64,000 nucleotides of DNA from Arthrobacter sp. ES3-54 (GCF_029504395.1 NZ_JAQFIF010000010.1:86526-150525); one strand, 5' to 3'; shown: positions 50,905-59,914, numbered from the stretch's first letter. The notes: generated by a model from the sequence alone, not told the origin. Program-made: numbers and translations.

Positions 50905-52326
50905 TCACCGGTCGGAAACCAGGAGCTCCCGTCTCTGCGCAGCGAAGTCTTCCGCCGGGATGGAGCCCGCAGGCGTGGAGGCCGTCTGGCCGGAAAGAGC
51001 AGCCGTGGCGAAGGTGTTTGCCGGCCGGGGCAATCCGTAGTGCTCACGGAGGGTCCGTCCGGTGTATTCACGCCGGAAGAGTCCGCGGTCCCGCAGGATC
51101 GGGATGACGTGGTCCACAAAAACGTCAAGGCCGGAAGGGAGCACAGGCGGCATGATGTTGAAGCCGTCCGCGGCCCCGGCCACGAACCATTCCTGGATGG
51201 CGTCGGCCACCTGCTCGGGGGTGCCGGAGAAGGTCCGGTGTCCGCGGCCACCCCCGAGCCTGCCGATGAGCTGGCGCACTGTCAGGCGTTCCCGCCGGGC
51301 GAGGTCCACGATCAACGTGTACCTGCTCTTGGCGCCCTCGATCTCGTCCTCGGGCGGCAGGTCTTCCGGCAGTTCGGCATCGAGGGCCAGGGATTCCGGC
51401 GAGACCCTGAGCACTCCCGCAAGCTGCCGTCTGGCGTGCTCGGGGTGGATGAGCCCGTCGAGTTCGTTCTCCAGCCGCCGGGCTTCGGCTTCGGTGGACC
51501 CAATGACCGGAACGATGCCCGGAAGCACCTTGATGGTCTCCGGGTCCCGGCCGGCGGCGGCGGTCCGCTGTTTCAGGTCCGCATAGAAGCGCTGCGCGTC
51601 GGGCAGGGTCTGCTGCGCTGTGAAGACTGCTTCGGCGTAGCGGGCGGCGAAGTCCTTGCCGTCCTCCGAGGAGCCGGCTTGGACAATCACCGGGTGGCCC
51701 TGGGCGGAGCGTGGCACATCCAGGGGGCCTTGGACGCTGAAATAGGTGCCGGTGTGGTTAACCGGGTGGACGCGGGTGTTGTCTCCCCAGATCCCGGCAT
51801 CCTTGTCCCCAAGGGCGGCGTCGTCTTCCCAGCTGTCCCAGAGCTTGCGCGTGACGTCGAGGAATTCCGCGGCGCGCTCGTACCGCAGCGCGTGGGCCGG
51901 CTGGTCCCGAAGCGAGAAGTTCCTCGCGGCGGCGTCTCCCGCTGTGGTGACGACGTTCCACCCGGCCCGGCCGCCGCTGATATGGTCCACGGAAGCAAAC
52001 CGCCGGGCCAGGTTGTAGGGGTCGTTGTAGGTGGTGGACGCCGTCGCTATCAGCCCGATGCGTTCGGTGACGGCAGCGATGGCGGCGAGCAGGACGGTCG
52101 GCTCGAGTGTGCCGTAGGGGCGCTGGCCGACGTCGCCGTGCAGCACCGGCGAGTCCGCGAAGAAGATGGAGTCGAACGTGCCGCGTTCGGCGGTCCGGGC
52201 CAGCCGCTGGAAATGGGCAACGTCCGTCCCGGCGAAGCTGTCGCTTTCCGGCAGCCGCCAAGAGGCTTCATGGTGGCCGGTGCTCATGAGGAACGCGTTC
52301 AGATGCAGCTGCCGTGCGCCGCTCAC
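50905..52326 (-). CDS. FMN-dependent monooxygenase, NtaA/SnaA/DszA type (bacterial luciferase-like)
   Basis: 473 residues. TIM-barrel luciferase fold: LHLNAFLMSTGHHEASWRLP, then FDSIFFADSPVLHGDVG, LEPTVLLAAIAAVTERIGL, FASVDHISGGRAGWNVVTT and PVIVQAGSSEDGKDFAARYA, all typical of the DszA/SnaA/NtaA group that needs FMNH2 from a separate reductase. The ATG overlaps the stop of the dioxygenase gene. As the last gene of a sulfur-type ABC operon it probably desulfonates an organosulfur compound; no reductase gene is nearby. Confidence 0.87.
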   Translation of the reverse strand: MSGARQLHLNAFLMSTGHHEASWRLPESDSFAGTDVAHFQRLARTAERGTFDSIFFADSPVLHGDVGQRPYGTLEPTVLLAAIAAVTERIGLIATASTTYNDPYNLARRFASVDHISGGRAGWNVVTTAGDAAARNFSLRDQPAHALRYERAAEFLDVTRKLWDSWEDDAALGDKDAGIWGDNTRVHPVNHTGTYFSVQGPLDVPRSAQGHPVIVQAGSSEDGKDFAARYAEAVFTAQQTLPDAQRFYADLKQRTAAAGRDPETIKVLPGIVPVIGSTEAEARRLENELDGLIHPEHARRQLAGVLRVSPESLALDAELPEDLPPEDEIEGAKSRYTLIVDLARRERLTVRQLIGRLGGGRGHRTFSGTPEQVADAIQEWFVAGAADGFNIMPPVLPSGLDVFVDHVIPILRDRGLFRREYTGRTLREHYGLPRPANTFATAALSGQTASTPAGSIPAEDFAAQRRELLVSDR

Positions 52327-53270
52327 AGCGGCGCTCCGGAGAGATCTGCGCGGAGTTCGACCGTCTCGGAATAGACGGAGGAGTCGCCCTGGATGGAGGT
52401 GCTGCTGCGTCCATCGATACCGCGCGGAACATCGCCGGCCACCGTGACCCGGTTCAGCTGGCGGGGCTGGCCGTCAAAGTTGTCCGGGGCGTAATGCTGC
52501 GTGATGCGGTTGTCGAAGAGCACCAGCTGGTCCGGTTCCCAGTTGACGCGGACCACGTTCTCCGGGCGGGTGACATAGGCCTGGAGCAGCCGCAGAATGT
52601 CCTTCGATTCGGTGTTGGAAAGACCCACGATCCGCAGCCTTTGGGCGAAGCCGCCGATGAAGAGGCCCCGCTCCCCGGTTAGTGGATGGACCCGGACCAC
52701 GGGGTGGGCGGTCTCGAAGTGGATCCTGGTGAATTCCTTCCGCCGCTCATCGGCGTTGGCGTGCTCGAGGTTTTTCGGCACTGAGTAGTCGTAGTCATTG
52801 GTGTGGACGGCCCACAACGTGTCGGCGAAGTTCCGCAGTTCCTCCGGCAGGTCCTGGTAGGCACCTGCCGAGGAGGCGATCAGAGTCTCCCCGCCGTAGG
52901 CCGGCAGGGTGATGCTGCGCAGGGTGGAGGCCTGGGGCGGGTTCACCACGAACGTGACATCGGTGTGCCAGTTGTTCGCGCTGCCGTTTTCGCTGTCTAC
53001 CGGCAGGACCGCCGGTTTGCCCTCGACGGAGGCCACCGTGGGGTGCGCTTGGGTGAGCGGGCCGAAGCGGCTGGCGAAGCGGACCTGGGCTTCGTCGTCG
53101 TGGACGTTGGCTTCCCGGAAGACCAGGGCCTTGTGGGTGTTCAGGGCCGCCCGGATCTGGGCGATGGTGGCGTCGCTGAGATCGCTGCTGAGGTCCAGGC
53201 CGCGGATCTCGGCGCCGATGCGCGCGCTGAGTTTCCGGAATTCGAGGCGGGTTTCGGTAGCTGTCGACAT
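52323..53270 (-). CDS. TauD/TfdA-family 2-oxoglutarate dioxygenase (AtsK-like)
   Basis: 315 residues. Fe(II) ligands in NWHTDVTFVVNPP (HxD) and the distal His in RITQHYAPDNF, followed by the 2-oxoglutarate Arg near QLNRVTVAGDVPRG. VRVHPLTGERGLFIGGFA is conserved in taurine dioxygenase and alkylsulfatase AtsK. Such enzymes oxidise sulfonates or sulfate esters so that sulfite or sulfate is released. It overlaps the monooxygenase by 4 bases and follows the ABC genes. Preferred substrate unknown. Confidence 0.88.
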   Translation of the reverse strand: MSTATETRLEFRKLSARIGAEIRGLDLSSDLSDATIAQIRAALNTHKALVFREANVHDDEAQVRFASRFGPLTQAHPTVASVEGKPAVLPVDSENGSANNWHTDVTFVVNPPQASTLRSITLPAYGGETLIASSAGAYQDLPEELRNFADTLWAVHTNDYDYSVPKNLEHANADERRKEFTRIHFETAHPVVRVHPLTGERGLFIGGFAQRLRIVGLSNTESKDILRLLQAYVTRPENVVRVNWEPDQLVLFDNRITQHYAPDNFDGQPRQLNRVTVAGDVPRGIDGRSSTSIQGDSSVYSETVELRADLSGAPL

Positions 53271-53316
53271 GGTGGTTGACTCCTTGGTCTGTGGGGGCGT
53301 GGCTAGTTTGGCTGGG

Positions 53317-54231
53317 TTAGTTCGACTGGGATCCGACGGCGGTCCGCCACCGGGAGAAGTGCCGTTCGACGGCGACCAGCAGGTAGTTGACCAGCAGGCC
53401 GAGCAGCGAGACGGTCAGGATCCCGGCGTACATATCCGGGATCAAGAAACTCATCTGGGAGTTGACGATCAGGTACCCGAGGCCCGCCTTGGCGCCGACC
53501 ATTTCCGCGGCGATGAGCACCAGGATCGAGGACGTTCCCGCCATCCGGATTCCCGTGAAAATGGTCGGTACCGCCGAGGGGAGGATGACCTTCTGGAACA
53601 GCCGGAAGTTCGAGAGACCCAGGGAGCGGGCGGCACGAATGAGCAGCGGATCAACGGTCCGGACGCCGGCGATGGTGTTCAGCAGCACGGGGAAGAACGC
53701 GGCATAGGCCACGATGCTGATCTTGGATGTCTCCCCGATCCCCAGCAGGAGGGTGAAGACCGGGAGCAGGGCCAGCGCCGCCGTGTTCCGGAAAACCTCC
53801 AGCAGCGGGTTCAGGAACCGGTCAAGGGACCGGTACCAGGCGACCAGCAGGCCAAGGGCCACGGCGGATACGACGGCAATGCCGAAGCCGCTGGCGGACC
53901 GGGTGAGGCTTGCCGCCAGGTGGTTCTGCAGCTGACCCTTGTCGATAAGGGTTCCCAGGGCCCGCAGGACCTCGTGCAGCGGCGGGAGGAACACCCTGGT
54001 CGAGGCCGAGGCGAGGTAGGTTGGCCCCAGTTCCCAGAGCAGGAGGAACAGCACGATGGCGCCCGAGGCCCAGATCCCGCGCCCAGCCTTGCGGGCAATG
54101 GCCCGGACCAGGGAGGGAAGGTGCCTGGCTGCCGGGCTCCGGGCGGCCCCCGCTGTCCACCCGGCGTCGGCCGTGGGTGCAGCAGAGGCGGCGGGGGCGA
54201 CGGCGTCTTTGGTCAGTGTTGGTGCAGTCAT
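53317..54231 (-). CDS. ABC transporter permease, SsuC/TauC type
   Basis: 304 residues. An Ala-rich cytoplasmic N-terminus of about 65 residues is followed by six helices. The permease signature EAA-type loop is RAARSLGLSNFRLFQKVILP, then IFTGIRMAGTSSILVLIAAE. The family imports sulfonates, nitrate or taurine. Its start shares one base with the stop of the ATPase gene. Confidence 0.88.
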   Translation of the reverse strand: MTAPTLTKDAVAPAASAAPTADAGWTAGAARSPAARHLPSLVRAIARKAGRGIWASGAIVLFLLLWELGPTYLASASTRVFLPPLHEVLRALGTLIDKGQLQNHLAASLTRSASGFGIAVVSAVALGLLVAWYRSLDRFLNPLLEVFRNTAALALLPVFTLLLGIGETSKISIVAYAAFFPVLLNTIAGVRTVDPLLIRAARSLGLSNFRLFQKVILPSAVPTIFTGIRMAGTSSILVLIAAEMVGAKAGLGYLIVNSQMSFLIPDMYAGILTVSLLGLLVNYLLVAVERHFSRWRTAVGSQSN

Positions 54232-55154
54232 CAGGCTGCCCTTCCCGTGCTGATCTGGCCCTTGCTGAGTTGGGGTGCCTCGTCGGGTGCAAACCCGTCT
54301 GGCCGGATTTTGGCGTGCCCGGCGTCCTGGGCCTTCCGGACCTCGTCGTGCAGCAGCGACCAGACCTTGTGGCGGTGTTCGACGAAGACGGCGTCGGAGC
54401 GGACGTCGCCATCACCGCTCCGCTCCCCCAGGTCAATGTCGACAATCTGCTTGAGCCGGCCGGGGCGGGAGCTAAGCACCGCCACCCGCTGGCCCAGATA
54501 CACGGCTTCGTCGATGCCGTGGGTGATGAAGATGATGGTCTTGCCCGTGGCTCGCCAGATACGCAGGAGTTCCTCCTGGAGCTGTTCCCGGGTCTGCGCA
54601 TCCAGCGCCGCGAATGGTTCATCCATGAGCAGGACGTCGGGTTCGTACGCGAGGCTCCGGGCGATCGCAACGCGCTGCTTCATGCCGCCGGAGAGTTCAT
54701 GGGGATACCGGTCCTCGAAGCCTGACAGGCCCACGAGCTCCAGATAGTGGCGGGCCTTGTCGGCACGTTCCTTGCGGTTCAGGCGGCGCCCCTCGCTGCC
54801 GGTTCCCTCGAGGCCGAAGGCCACGTTGGCGGCCGCGGTGCGCCACGGGAAGAGTGCGTACTGCTGAAATACGACGGCACGGTCGCGGCCGGGTCCGGTC
54901 ACCTCCTTGCCGTCCACCAGAATCTGGCCGGTGTCCGGCCGGGTGAGCCCGGCAAGGAGGTCCAGGAGCGTGGTCTTGCCGGAGCCGCTCGGACCGACCA
55001 GAGTGATGAACTCCCCCGCGGCGACGTCCAGGGTGATGCCCTCCAGCGCCGTCAGGGTGGTGCCCTCGGGCTGGTCCTTGCTCGCCCGGACGGTGAACTG
55101 TTTCCCGACGTTCCGGAGGCTGATTTTCGGCGTCTGGCCGGTAACGCGGGTCAT
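54231..55154 (-). CDS. ABC transporter ATP-binding protein, SsuB/TauB type
   Basis: 307 residues. Walker A GPSGSGKTT (54-62), Q-loop in VFQQYALFPWRT, signature LSGGMKQRVAIARSLA, Walker B VLLMDEPFAALD and H-loop FITHGIDEAV. A C-terminal extension of about 50 residues is present. Overlaps the binding-protein gene by 4 bases. Provides energy for the sulfonate-type importer. Confidence 0.9.
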   Translation of the reverse strand: MTRVTGQTPKISLRNVGKQFTVRASKDQPEGTTLTALEGITLDVAAGEFITLVGPSGSGKTTLLDLLAGLTRPDTGQILVDGKEVTGPGRDRAVVFQQYALFPWRTAAANVAFGLEGTGSEGRRLNRKERADKARHYLELVGLSGFEDRYPHELSGGMKQRVAIARSLAYEPDVLLMDEPFAALDAQTREQLQEELLRIWRATGKTIIFITHGIDEAVYLGQRVAVLSSRPGRLKQIVDIDLGERSGDGDVRSDAVFVEHRHKVWSLLHDEVRKAQDAGHAKIRPDGFAPDEAPQLSKGQISTGRAA

Positions 55155-56206
55155 GATGCCGCCCCCTTCAGCAGGTCATTGAAGTCGTTGGTGTAGTACT
55201 TGGACGGGGTGATGTCGCCGGTGACGATTCCAGTGTCGTTCAGCCACGCTGACCAGCGGGTGAAGTCCTGGTCGCTGATGGCGCCCTTGGAGGGGACACC
55301 GACGCTCTTCCAGTACTTCAGGGCTGCGGTGCTTTCGGAGCGCTGGCGCTTGTCGATGATGCTCGTAAACCGTGCGATTACTTCGTCGCGGGGCGTACTG
55401 CGTTCCCATTCGATGGCCTTGGCCACACCGGTGGTAAAGATCCTCGTGGTTTCCGGGTTCTTCTCGATGAAGTCCTTGCGCAGGACGTATTGGCCTCCGG
55501 CGAAGGTTCCAAAGAGTTCGAAGTCGTTGAACAGGGACCGCAGGCCGCCCTTGGCGACTGCGTTATCCTGCAGCACTCCGCCGAGCGCCCCGACCTCGAC
55601 CTGTCCGCGGCGGATGGCCTCCTCGGTGTCATTGGGCGGAACGACGACGAGTTGTACCTGCTTGATCTCCTCCTGGGACAGACCGTTCTTCTTCAGATAG
55701 CTGTTGATCACGGCGTCCGAATGAGCGCCCAAGGTGTTGACGGCGATCTTCTTGCCGATCAGATCCCGTGGCGACCGGATCGGACTGTCCTGGGTGACAT
55801 AGAAGCCGTTGAACGTCTTATCGTCCTCGCCGTAGTAGTTGATCACCGCGGTAACCGGTGCGCCGGCTTCGATGAGCTTCACCACGGCGCCGGAGAAGGC
55901 GCCGCCAAAGTCGGTGGCTCCGGTAGCGGCTGATTGGATGCTCGCCGGCCCGCTGATGGTGTTGCCCACCCAGTTGAGTTTCACGCCGCCCAGGTAGCCG
56001 AGGTCCTCGGCCAGCTCGGGCAACGTGACGCTGTTGGCCCAACCCTCGTAGCGGAGTTCGGTCACTTCGGGCGTCCCGGGGGCATTCCCGGCCGGGGACT
56101 GGGCGCTCGCAGGGCCGCCGCAACCGGAGACCACCAGCGAGACCGCCACGGCGGCAGCAACGCCCAAGGTGGAGAAAAGTCCTGCGGGTAAGAGTCGGTT
56201 TTTCAT
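55151..56206 (-). CDS. ABC transporter substrate-binding lipoprotein, SsuA/TauA type
   Basis: 351 residues. Signal peptide with lipobox VSGC (C29). Two-lobed type 2 binding protein of the nitrate/sulfonate/taurine group: ELRYEGWANSVTLPELAEDL, then SAATGATDFGGAFSGAVVKL and RDLIGKKIAVNTLGAHSDAV. First gene of the operon (binding protein, ATPase, permease, dioxygenase, monooxygenase). A palindrome lies about 150 bases upstream. Confidence 0.9.
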   Translation of the reverse strand: MKNRLLPAGLFSTLGVAAAVAVSLVVSGCGGPASAQSPAGNAPGTPEVTELRYEGWANSVTLPELAEDLGYLGGVKLNWVGNTISGPASIQSAATGATDFGGAFSGAVVKLIEAGAPVTAVINYYGEDDKTFNGFYVTQDSPIRSPRDLIGKKIAVNTLGAHSDAVINSYLKKNGLSQEEIKQVQLVVVPPNDTEEAIRRGQVEVGALGGVLQDNAVAKGGLRSLFNDFELFGTFAGGQYVLRKDFIEKNPETTRIFTTGVAKAIEWERSTPRDEVIARFTSIIDKRQRSESTAALKYWKSVGVPSKGAISDQDFTRWSAWLNDTGIVTGDITPSKYYTNDFNDLLKGAAS

Positions 56207-56358
56207 AGCGGATACTTTCTGGATTCGATTGTGCGGACCGGGCTACCGGACCGTGTCCACCATCAGAACAGAGTTGAATCCACGCCGGCAGGTGCCTCGA
56301 CACCCGGCGAAACCGCGCGTCATCCGGCGACGAAAACAGCCACGGACGGCACCCGCTA

Positions 56359-56377
56359 CCCAATCGGACGCATTGGG
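56359..56377. promoter_or_regulatory. palindrome upstream of the sulfur-scavenging operon
   Basis: CCCAAT (56359-56364), 7-base centre, ATTGGG (56372-56377). It lies in the 424-base region (56207-56630) between the operon and the patatin gene, which otherwise has no gene I can support. Candidate operator. Confidence 0.45.
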
Positions 56378-56630
56378 AAGCAGTCCGTAACAGGGCAGAC
56401 TCACGCGGTCATCGGCCGCTATTCCGGGACATATCCACGCCCCACTAGACCGGCACTGTGACGGCGCCCTGACGTCTTGGTGACGCGCGACGTCGGCCCG
56501 TTAAGGCCCCGGCTCGCACCGCCGTCGCGCCCGGCACGAAAGAATTCCTAAGATGTGGCCGAATGTTGCGTTTCCCGGGGCTGCGGGGATAGGGCGGCGT
56601 CCGGGGGCCTGTCGGCGGGTGAACTGAGCA

Positions 56631-57626
56631 TCAGCGCCAGAATTCGGTGAGCTGCTCGGCAACGGCTCCGCCTTGGTTGTAACCCGCCCGAGCGGCGGGC
56701 GGACGCAGCGACAGATCCATCGCATTGGCACCGAACATGTGCTCGGAGGTGCTATCCGGGAAGAGCGTTTCGACTCTGCTGCCGCGTGCGCGTAGTTCAT
56801 CGACCTGCGTTGCGAGATGCATGCCCCAGTGCACCGGAGTCCGAGATCTGCCGCCGAATGGTGACAGCACCAGCACCCGTGCGTATCCGGCCGCCAGGTC
56901 GGCATTCTCGGCGTTGGACCGGTAGCCGCCGTCGATGTATCGGCTGCCACCGACACCGTAGGCGAAGCCACTGGCACAACTGGCGGCCACGGCGTCCACC
57001 AGGTCAACCCCGCTGAACCGGTCGAACACGACCGGTTCACCGGTATCGGCATCGACCGCCGTGATGAGCATCGTGTGGGCCGGCCAGTGCTGGCTGGGCA
57101 GCCGCGCGGCGACGGTCGCGCGCCACCGCGCTTGCCCGGAACCGCCCGACGCCGCATCCAAATCGAGCGCCGCCGCGCCCATTCTGCGGCGCATGTCGGC
57201 CGCATCCTCAGCGGCGGCGATGATTCGGCTCGTTCTCTCCATGTGGTCCGCCGCCGGCCTGATCGGAACGCGTCCACCGTCGGATCCGACCGGACCGGTC
57301 CGCTGCTGGGGCACCGCGGCAAGGATGGCGTCAAGCAGTTCGGTGGGAGTCGCGCCAGTGATCTGGGCCGCGGCCGTCGATCCGGCCGACGTGCCGATGA
57401 TCAGATCGGCATCGGTCACATCCAACCCGGCATCGAAGAGGCCGGCGATGACGCCGATCAGCCAGGCATTGCCTGTCGATCCGCCGCCACCGAGGACCAG
57501 CGCCCGCTCGCCCGCGGCGCGCACCCGCTTTGTGGCGTCGACCTGCGGCTGATCCTGGTCGGACCTCGGCCGGTCGGAGGCCGTCGTCGAAATGGAGTGC
57601 AGAGGTGAAGAAGGTGTTGTGTTCAT
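56631..57626 (-). CDS. patatin-like phospholipase
   Basis: 331 residues from the ATG at 57626 (AAGGCGA upstream). Oxyanion motif LVLGGGGSTGNAWLIGVI, catalytic Ser in DLIIGTSAGSTAAAQ (GxSxG) and Asp in RYIDGGYRSNAEN (DGG/A). Patatins hydrolyse acyl esters of lipids. The N-terminal ~40 residues are polar and disordered; no signal peptide, so cytoplasmic or type VI/VII exported. A 19-codon ORF with an ideal ribosome-binding site lies just upstream. Confidence 0.87.
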   Translation of the reverse strand: MNTTPSSPLHSISTTASDRPRSDQDQPQVDATKRVRAAGERALVLGGGGSTGNAWLIGVIAGLFDAGLDVTDADLIIGTSAGSTAAAQITGATPTELLDAILAAVPQQRTGPVGSDGGRVPIRPAADHMERTSRIIAAAEDAADMRRRMGAAALDLDAASGGSGQARWRATVAARLPSQHWPAHTMLITAVDADTGEPVVFDRFSGVDLVDAVAASCASGFAYGVGGSRYIDGGYRSNAENADLAAGYARVLVLSPFGGRSRTPVHWGMHLATQVDELRARGSRVETLFPDSTSEHMFGANAMDLSLRPPAARAGYNQGGAVAEQLTEFWR

Positions 57627-57672
57627 GGGAGTCGCCTTTCGCGTATTGCCTGGCGGGCGCTCCCAGTTGCGA

Positions 57673-57732
57673 CTATTTCAGTCGCGAGATCGCGGACTGC
57701 GGGGGAGCACCCATTGCGGATACTGCGTTCAT
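57673..57732 (-). CDS. 19-codon leader-like ORF upstream of the patatin gene
   Basis: ATG at 57732 stands behind AGGAGGTGA, a full Shine-Dalgarno match. It encodes MNAVSAMGAPPQSAISRLK and stops with TAG at 57673-57675, 47 bases before the patatin start. This could be a regulatory leader peptide or the start of a lost gene. The rest of 57627-57951 has nothing else I can name. Confidence 0.4.
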   Translation of the reverse strand: MNAVSAMGAPPQSAISRLK

Positions 57733-57951
57733 GGGTCTCACCTCCTGCCGATGGATCACGATCACGGGAATGATCCCACACCAGCGACGCGGTGCGCAAT
57801 CGGTATCAAGCTGGTTACAGTTCACCTGTCGAACGCAGTGCAGAGGCACACCACCGAGGGTGCATTTTGAGATGCCGTCCTCAGTGACTCTGGCGTGTCC
57901 GCCTCCCTGTGGCAGCGGCGAACACGCCTTGAGCATTGGGTCGAGCCGCCG

Positions 57952-58290
57952 CTACATTCCGGGGATCTGCTGGGCTTCGTGGACCTCGATTTCGCAGCCG
58001 CCCGGCATGTTCAGGTGCGGGTGCTGCTTGGCGAGTTCCACGGCTGCCTCAAGGTTTTCGGCCTCGATGATGCTGTATCCGGCGACCTCGCGCTGGCTCG
58101 GTGCCGTGGCTCCGCCTGCGGAAACGCGGACGCCGTTGGCCAGGGGCGTTCCGAAGTCGATCAGCCCGTTGCCGACCTTAGCGGCCCACCCGTTCCACTG
58201 TTCCATCACGGCTGCCATGTCCTCCGGCGCGGGCGGCGCGGCCTCGGCGGGGGTCATCGGGGCGTGGTAAATAAAGACGAACTTAGACAT
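57952..58290 (-). CDS. YciI-family protein
   Basis: 112 residues. FVFIYHAPMTPAEAAPP, ending with the helix and strand ENLEAAVELAKQHPHLNMPG, typical of YciI/DGPF-domain proteins. The His of KQHPHL lies in the putative active-site position. Such proteins sit near sigma factors or in stress loci; catalytic role not established. It follows the TIGR03086-type gene by 51 bases on the same strand. Confidence 0.85.
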   Translation of the reverse strand: MSKFVFIYHAPMTPAEAAPPAPEDMAAVMEQWNGWAAKVGNGLIDFGTPLANGVRVSAGGATAPSQREVAGYSIIEAENLEAAVELAKQHPHLNMPGGCEIEVHEAQQIPGM

Positions 58291-58341
58291 ATCGTTTCTG
58301 CTTTCCTGGGGTGTCTTTGACAGGTATCGGGTTGAAAAACT

Positions 58342-59067
58342 TCAGACGGCGACGGGTCGGCCGGTGAACGCGATCAGGCGCTCCAGGCTGCTGGCGGTCT
58401 CCGCGACCGGCTGGGCAGCGGCGAAACTGCCGCTTGCGCGGACCTGGTCGGAGATGGTCAGCAGGGCCAAGGCCTCAACGTGATCAGTGACGACGTCGGA
58501 GACGACAAGCTCCTGGCCGGTGGCCGTCGCGAAGTCCCACGCGTGAACGAGCAACTCGAGGTTGATAATGCCGGCGACGACGGTGGCGGGCAGTTCCGCG
58601 AAACCCATGTCGATGGTGCCTTCGACGCCGCGGCGGCTGAACGCCTCCAGGGCGGCCTGCGCGAGGCCGGCGATGCGGACTTCCGGACCCGCCCCGGCGT
58701 CGTCAGTCACTTCCGCGCCCAGTGCGCCACCGATGTGCTTCAGCGATCCGGCCAAGTGCTCCAGCAACTCATGGGCCGTGAAGTTTTCGCAGGGAGTGGC
58801 CTTCTCCCGGTCTTCCGGAGTGAGTTTTCGCAGCACGCCCAGGAGCACGGCGAGTGATGCTTCGGCGGAGCTGATGTGATCGATCGAGTCCGGGGCCGCT
58901 GACCACTCGTCCGGACCGGCGCCGGCCGGGGAGGAAGTTTCGGCGATGAGGCGGTCCAGGTAGTGGTTCCAGCCCTCAGCATGCGCTGCGGCCTGTTCGG
59001 CGGTGAGGCCATCGTGGACCAGACGGAGCGTGGTGCCGTCGGCGTCGGGCTCCAGCGTGATCGACAC
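58342..59067 (-). CDS. TIGR03086-type DinB-like protein with a truncated SRPBCC domain in front
   Basis: 241 residues from the GTG at 59067. Residues 1-45 (SITLEPDADGTTLRLVHDGL; AAHAEGWNHYLDRLI) are only the last strand and C-terminal helix of an AHSA1/SRPBCC domain. Residues ~65-241 form the TIGR03086 metal-binding DinB-like domain (CENFTAHELLEHLAGSLKHI; NLELLVHAWDFATATGQ). Upstream the same frame meets a TGA at 59089-59091, and no SRPBCC sequence is found beyond it. The gene looks 5'-truncated. The DinB-like half could still be functional. Confidence 0.75.
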   Translation of the reverse strand: MSITLEPDADGTTLRLVHDGLTAEQAAAHAEGWNHYLDRLIAETSSPAGAGPDEWSAAPDSIDHISSAEASLAVLLGVLRKLTPEDREKATPCENFTAHELLEHLAGSLKHIGGALGAEVTDDAGAGPEVRIAGLAQAALEAFSRRGVEGTIDMGFAELPATVVAGIINLELLVHAWDFATATGQELVVSDVVTDHVEALALLTISDQVRASGSFAAAQPVAETASSLERLIAFTGRPVAV

Positions 59068-59125
59068 AAGTGCAAAATCGTCGGAAGGTCAGGTGATGGG
59101 AGTGCGGCCGTCTATAGTCGGCAGG

Positions 59126-59156
59126 GCGTCGACGTCGGCGTCGGCGTCGACGTCGG
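59126..59156 (+). repeat. GTCGAC/GTCGGC hexamer-like tandem repeat
   Basis: GCGTCGACGTCGGCGTC followed by GGCGTCGACGTCGG, about five units of 6 bases, just upstream of the truncated SRPBCC/TIGR03086 gene. Possibly a slippage product at the deletion end. Confidence 0.55.
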
Positions 59157-59296
59157 GGGCATGGCCCCATGTCGACGACGGCGCGCCAGCGCCGTTAGGG
59201 GTAACCGTTTGCGTTGCCCGGGGATTATCCGAGCCTGGGATTCGAGAGCGCACTGAGGGCGCGATCGAATGCGGGGTGCTCACCCCGGCACAGCGG

Positions 59297-59914
59297 CTAT
59301 AGGCCCCGGTGGTGCTCGATGAGCCAGCGCGCCATCTGCTGGGCGCGCTTGGAGGCCAGCGTGTCCCCTTCGGTGGCGGAGATGATGGAGCCCTTCATCA
59401 GGATGTGCCAGGACCGCGCGAATTCCTCGGGGCGGTCCAGCCCGGCTTCCTCGGCCAGGGCCTGGACGTGGCCCCGGATGCGACTGAGGTAGTCGATGCT
59501 CGCCTTCCCCAGCGGGTGCCCGGCCCCCATCTCCAGCAGGACGTTGATGAACGAGCAAGCCTCGAAATCTTCGCGCTGGAACCAGTCGCCGAACACGTCA
59601 AATACGGCGAGCAGCTGTTCCTCGGCGGTGGTGCCCCGTTTTCTGGCCTCGCCCACGATGAGGTCCACGGTCCATACTTGGTCGCGGAGTTCCAGAAAGG
59701 CCAGCACCAGGGCGTCTTTGGACGGAAAGTGCCGGTAGAAGGTCGCTTTGGATACCCCTGAGCTGTTGATCAGCTCATTGACCCCAACACCGCGGATGCC
59801 GCGGCTGGAGAATAGTTCGTAGGCGGTGGCGAGAATGCGGTCCACAGGCTCATCGCGTCCGGCCATGGCTGTGGCAGGCAACAGCGTGGGGCCCGCGGCG
59901 TCGTCGACAGTCAT
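59297..59914 (-). CDS. TetR-family transcriptional regulator
   Basis: 205 residues. N-terminal HTH (residues ~25-70): ILATAYELFSSRGIRGVGVN, then INSSGVSKATFYRHFPSKDA. The C-terminal ligand domain has AVFDVFGDWFQREDFEACSF. It is a one-gene unit; possible targets are itself and the DinB-like/YciI pair. A start at 59914 is preferred although MAGRDEPVD at about residue 17 is possible. Confidence 0.87.
   Translation of the reverse strand: MTVDDAAGPTLLPATAMAGRDEPVDRILATAYELFSSRGIRGVGVNELINSSGVSKATFYRHFPSKDALVLAFLELRDQVWTVDLIVGEARKRGTTAEEQLLAVFDVFGDWFQREDFEACSFINVLLEMGAGHPLGKASIDYLSRIRGHVQALAEEAGLDRPEEFARSWHILMKGSIISATEGDTLASKRAQQMARWLIEHHRGL

Noticed and set aside
50857..52374. 505-codon open frame on the plus strand
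   Set aside because: Antisense to the FMN monooxygenase; no motif in it.
52909..54747. 612-codon open frame on the plus strand
   Set aside because: It is antisense to the dioxygenase and permease genes, which have clear motifs and overlapping starts. Such long antisense frames are normal in GC-rich DNA.
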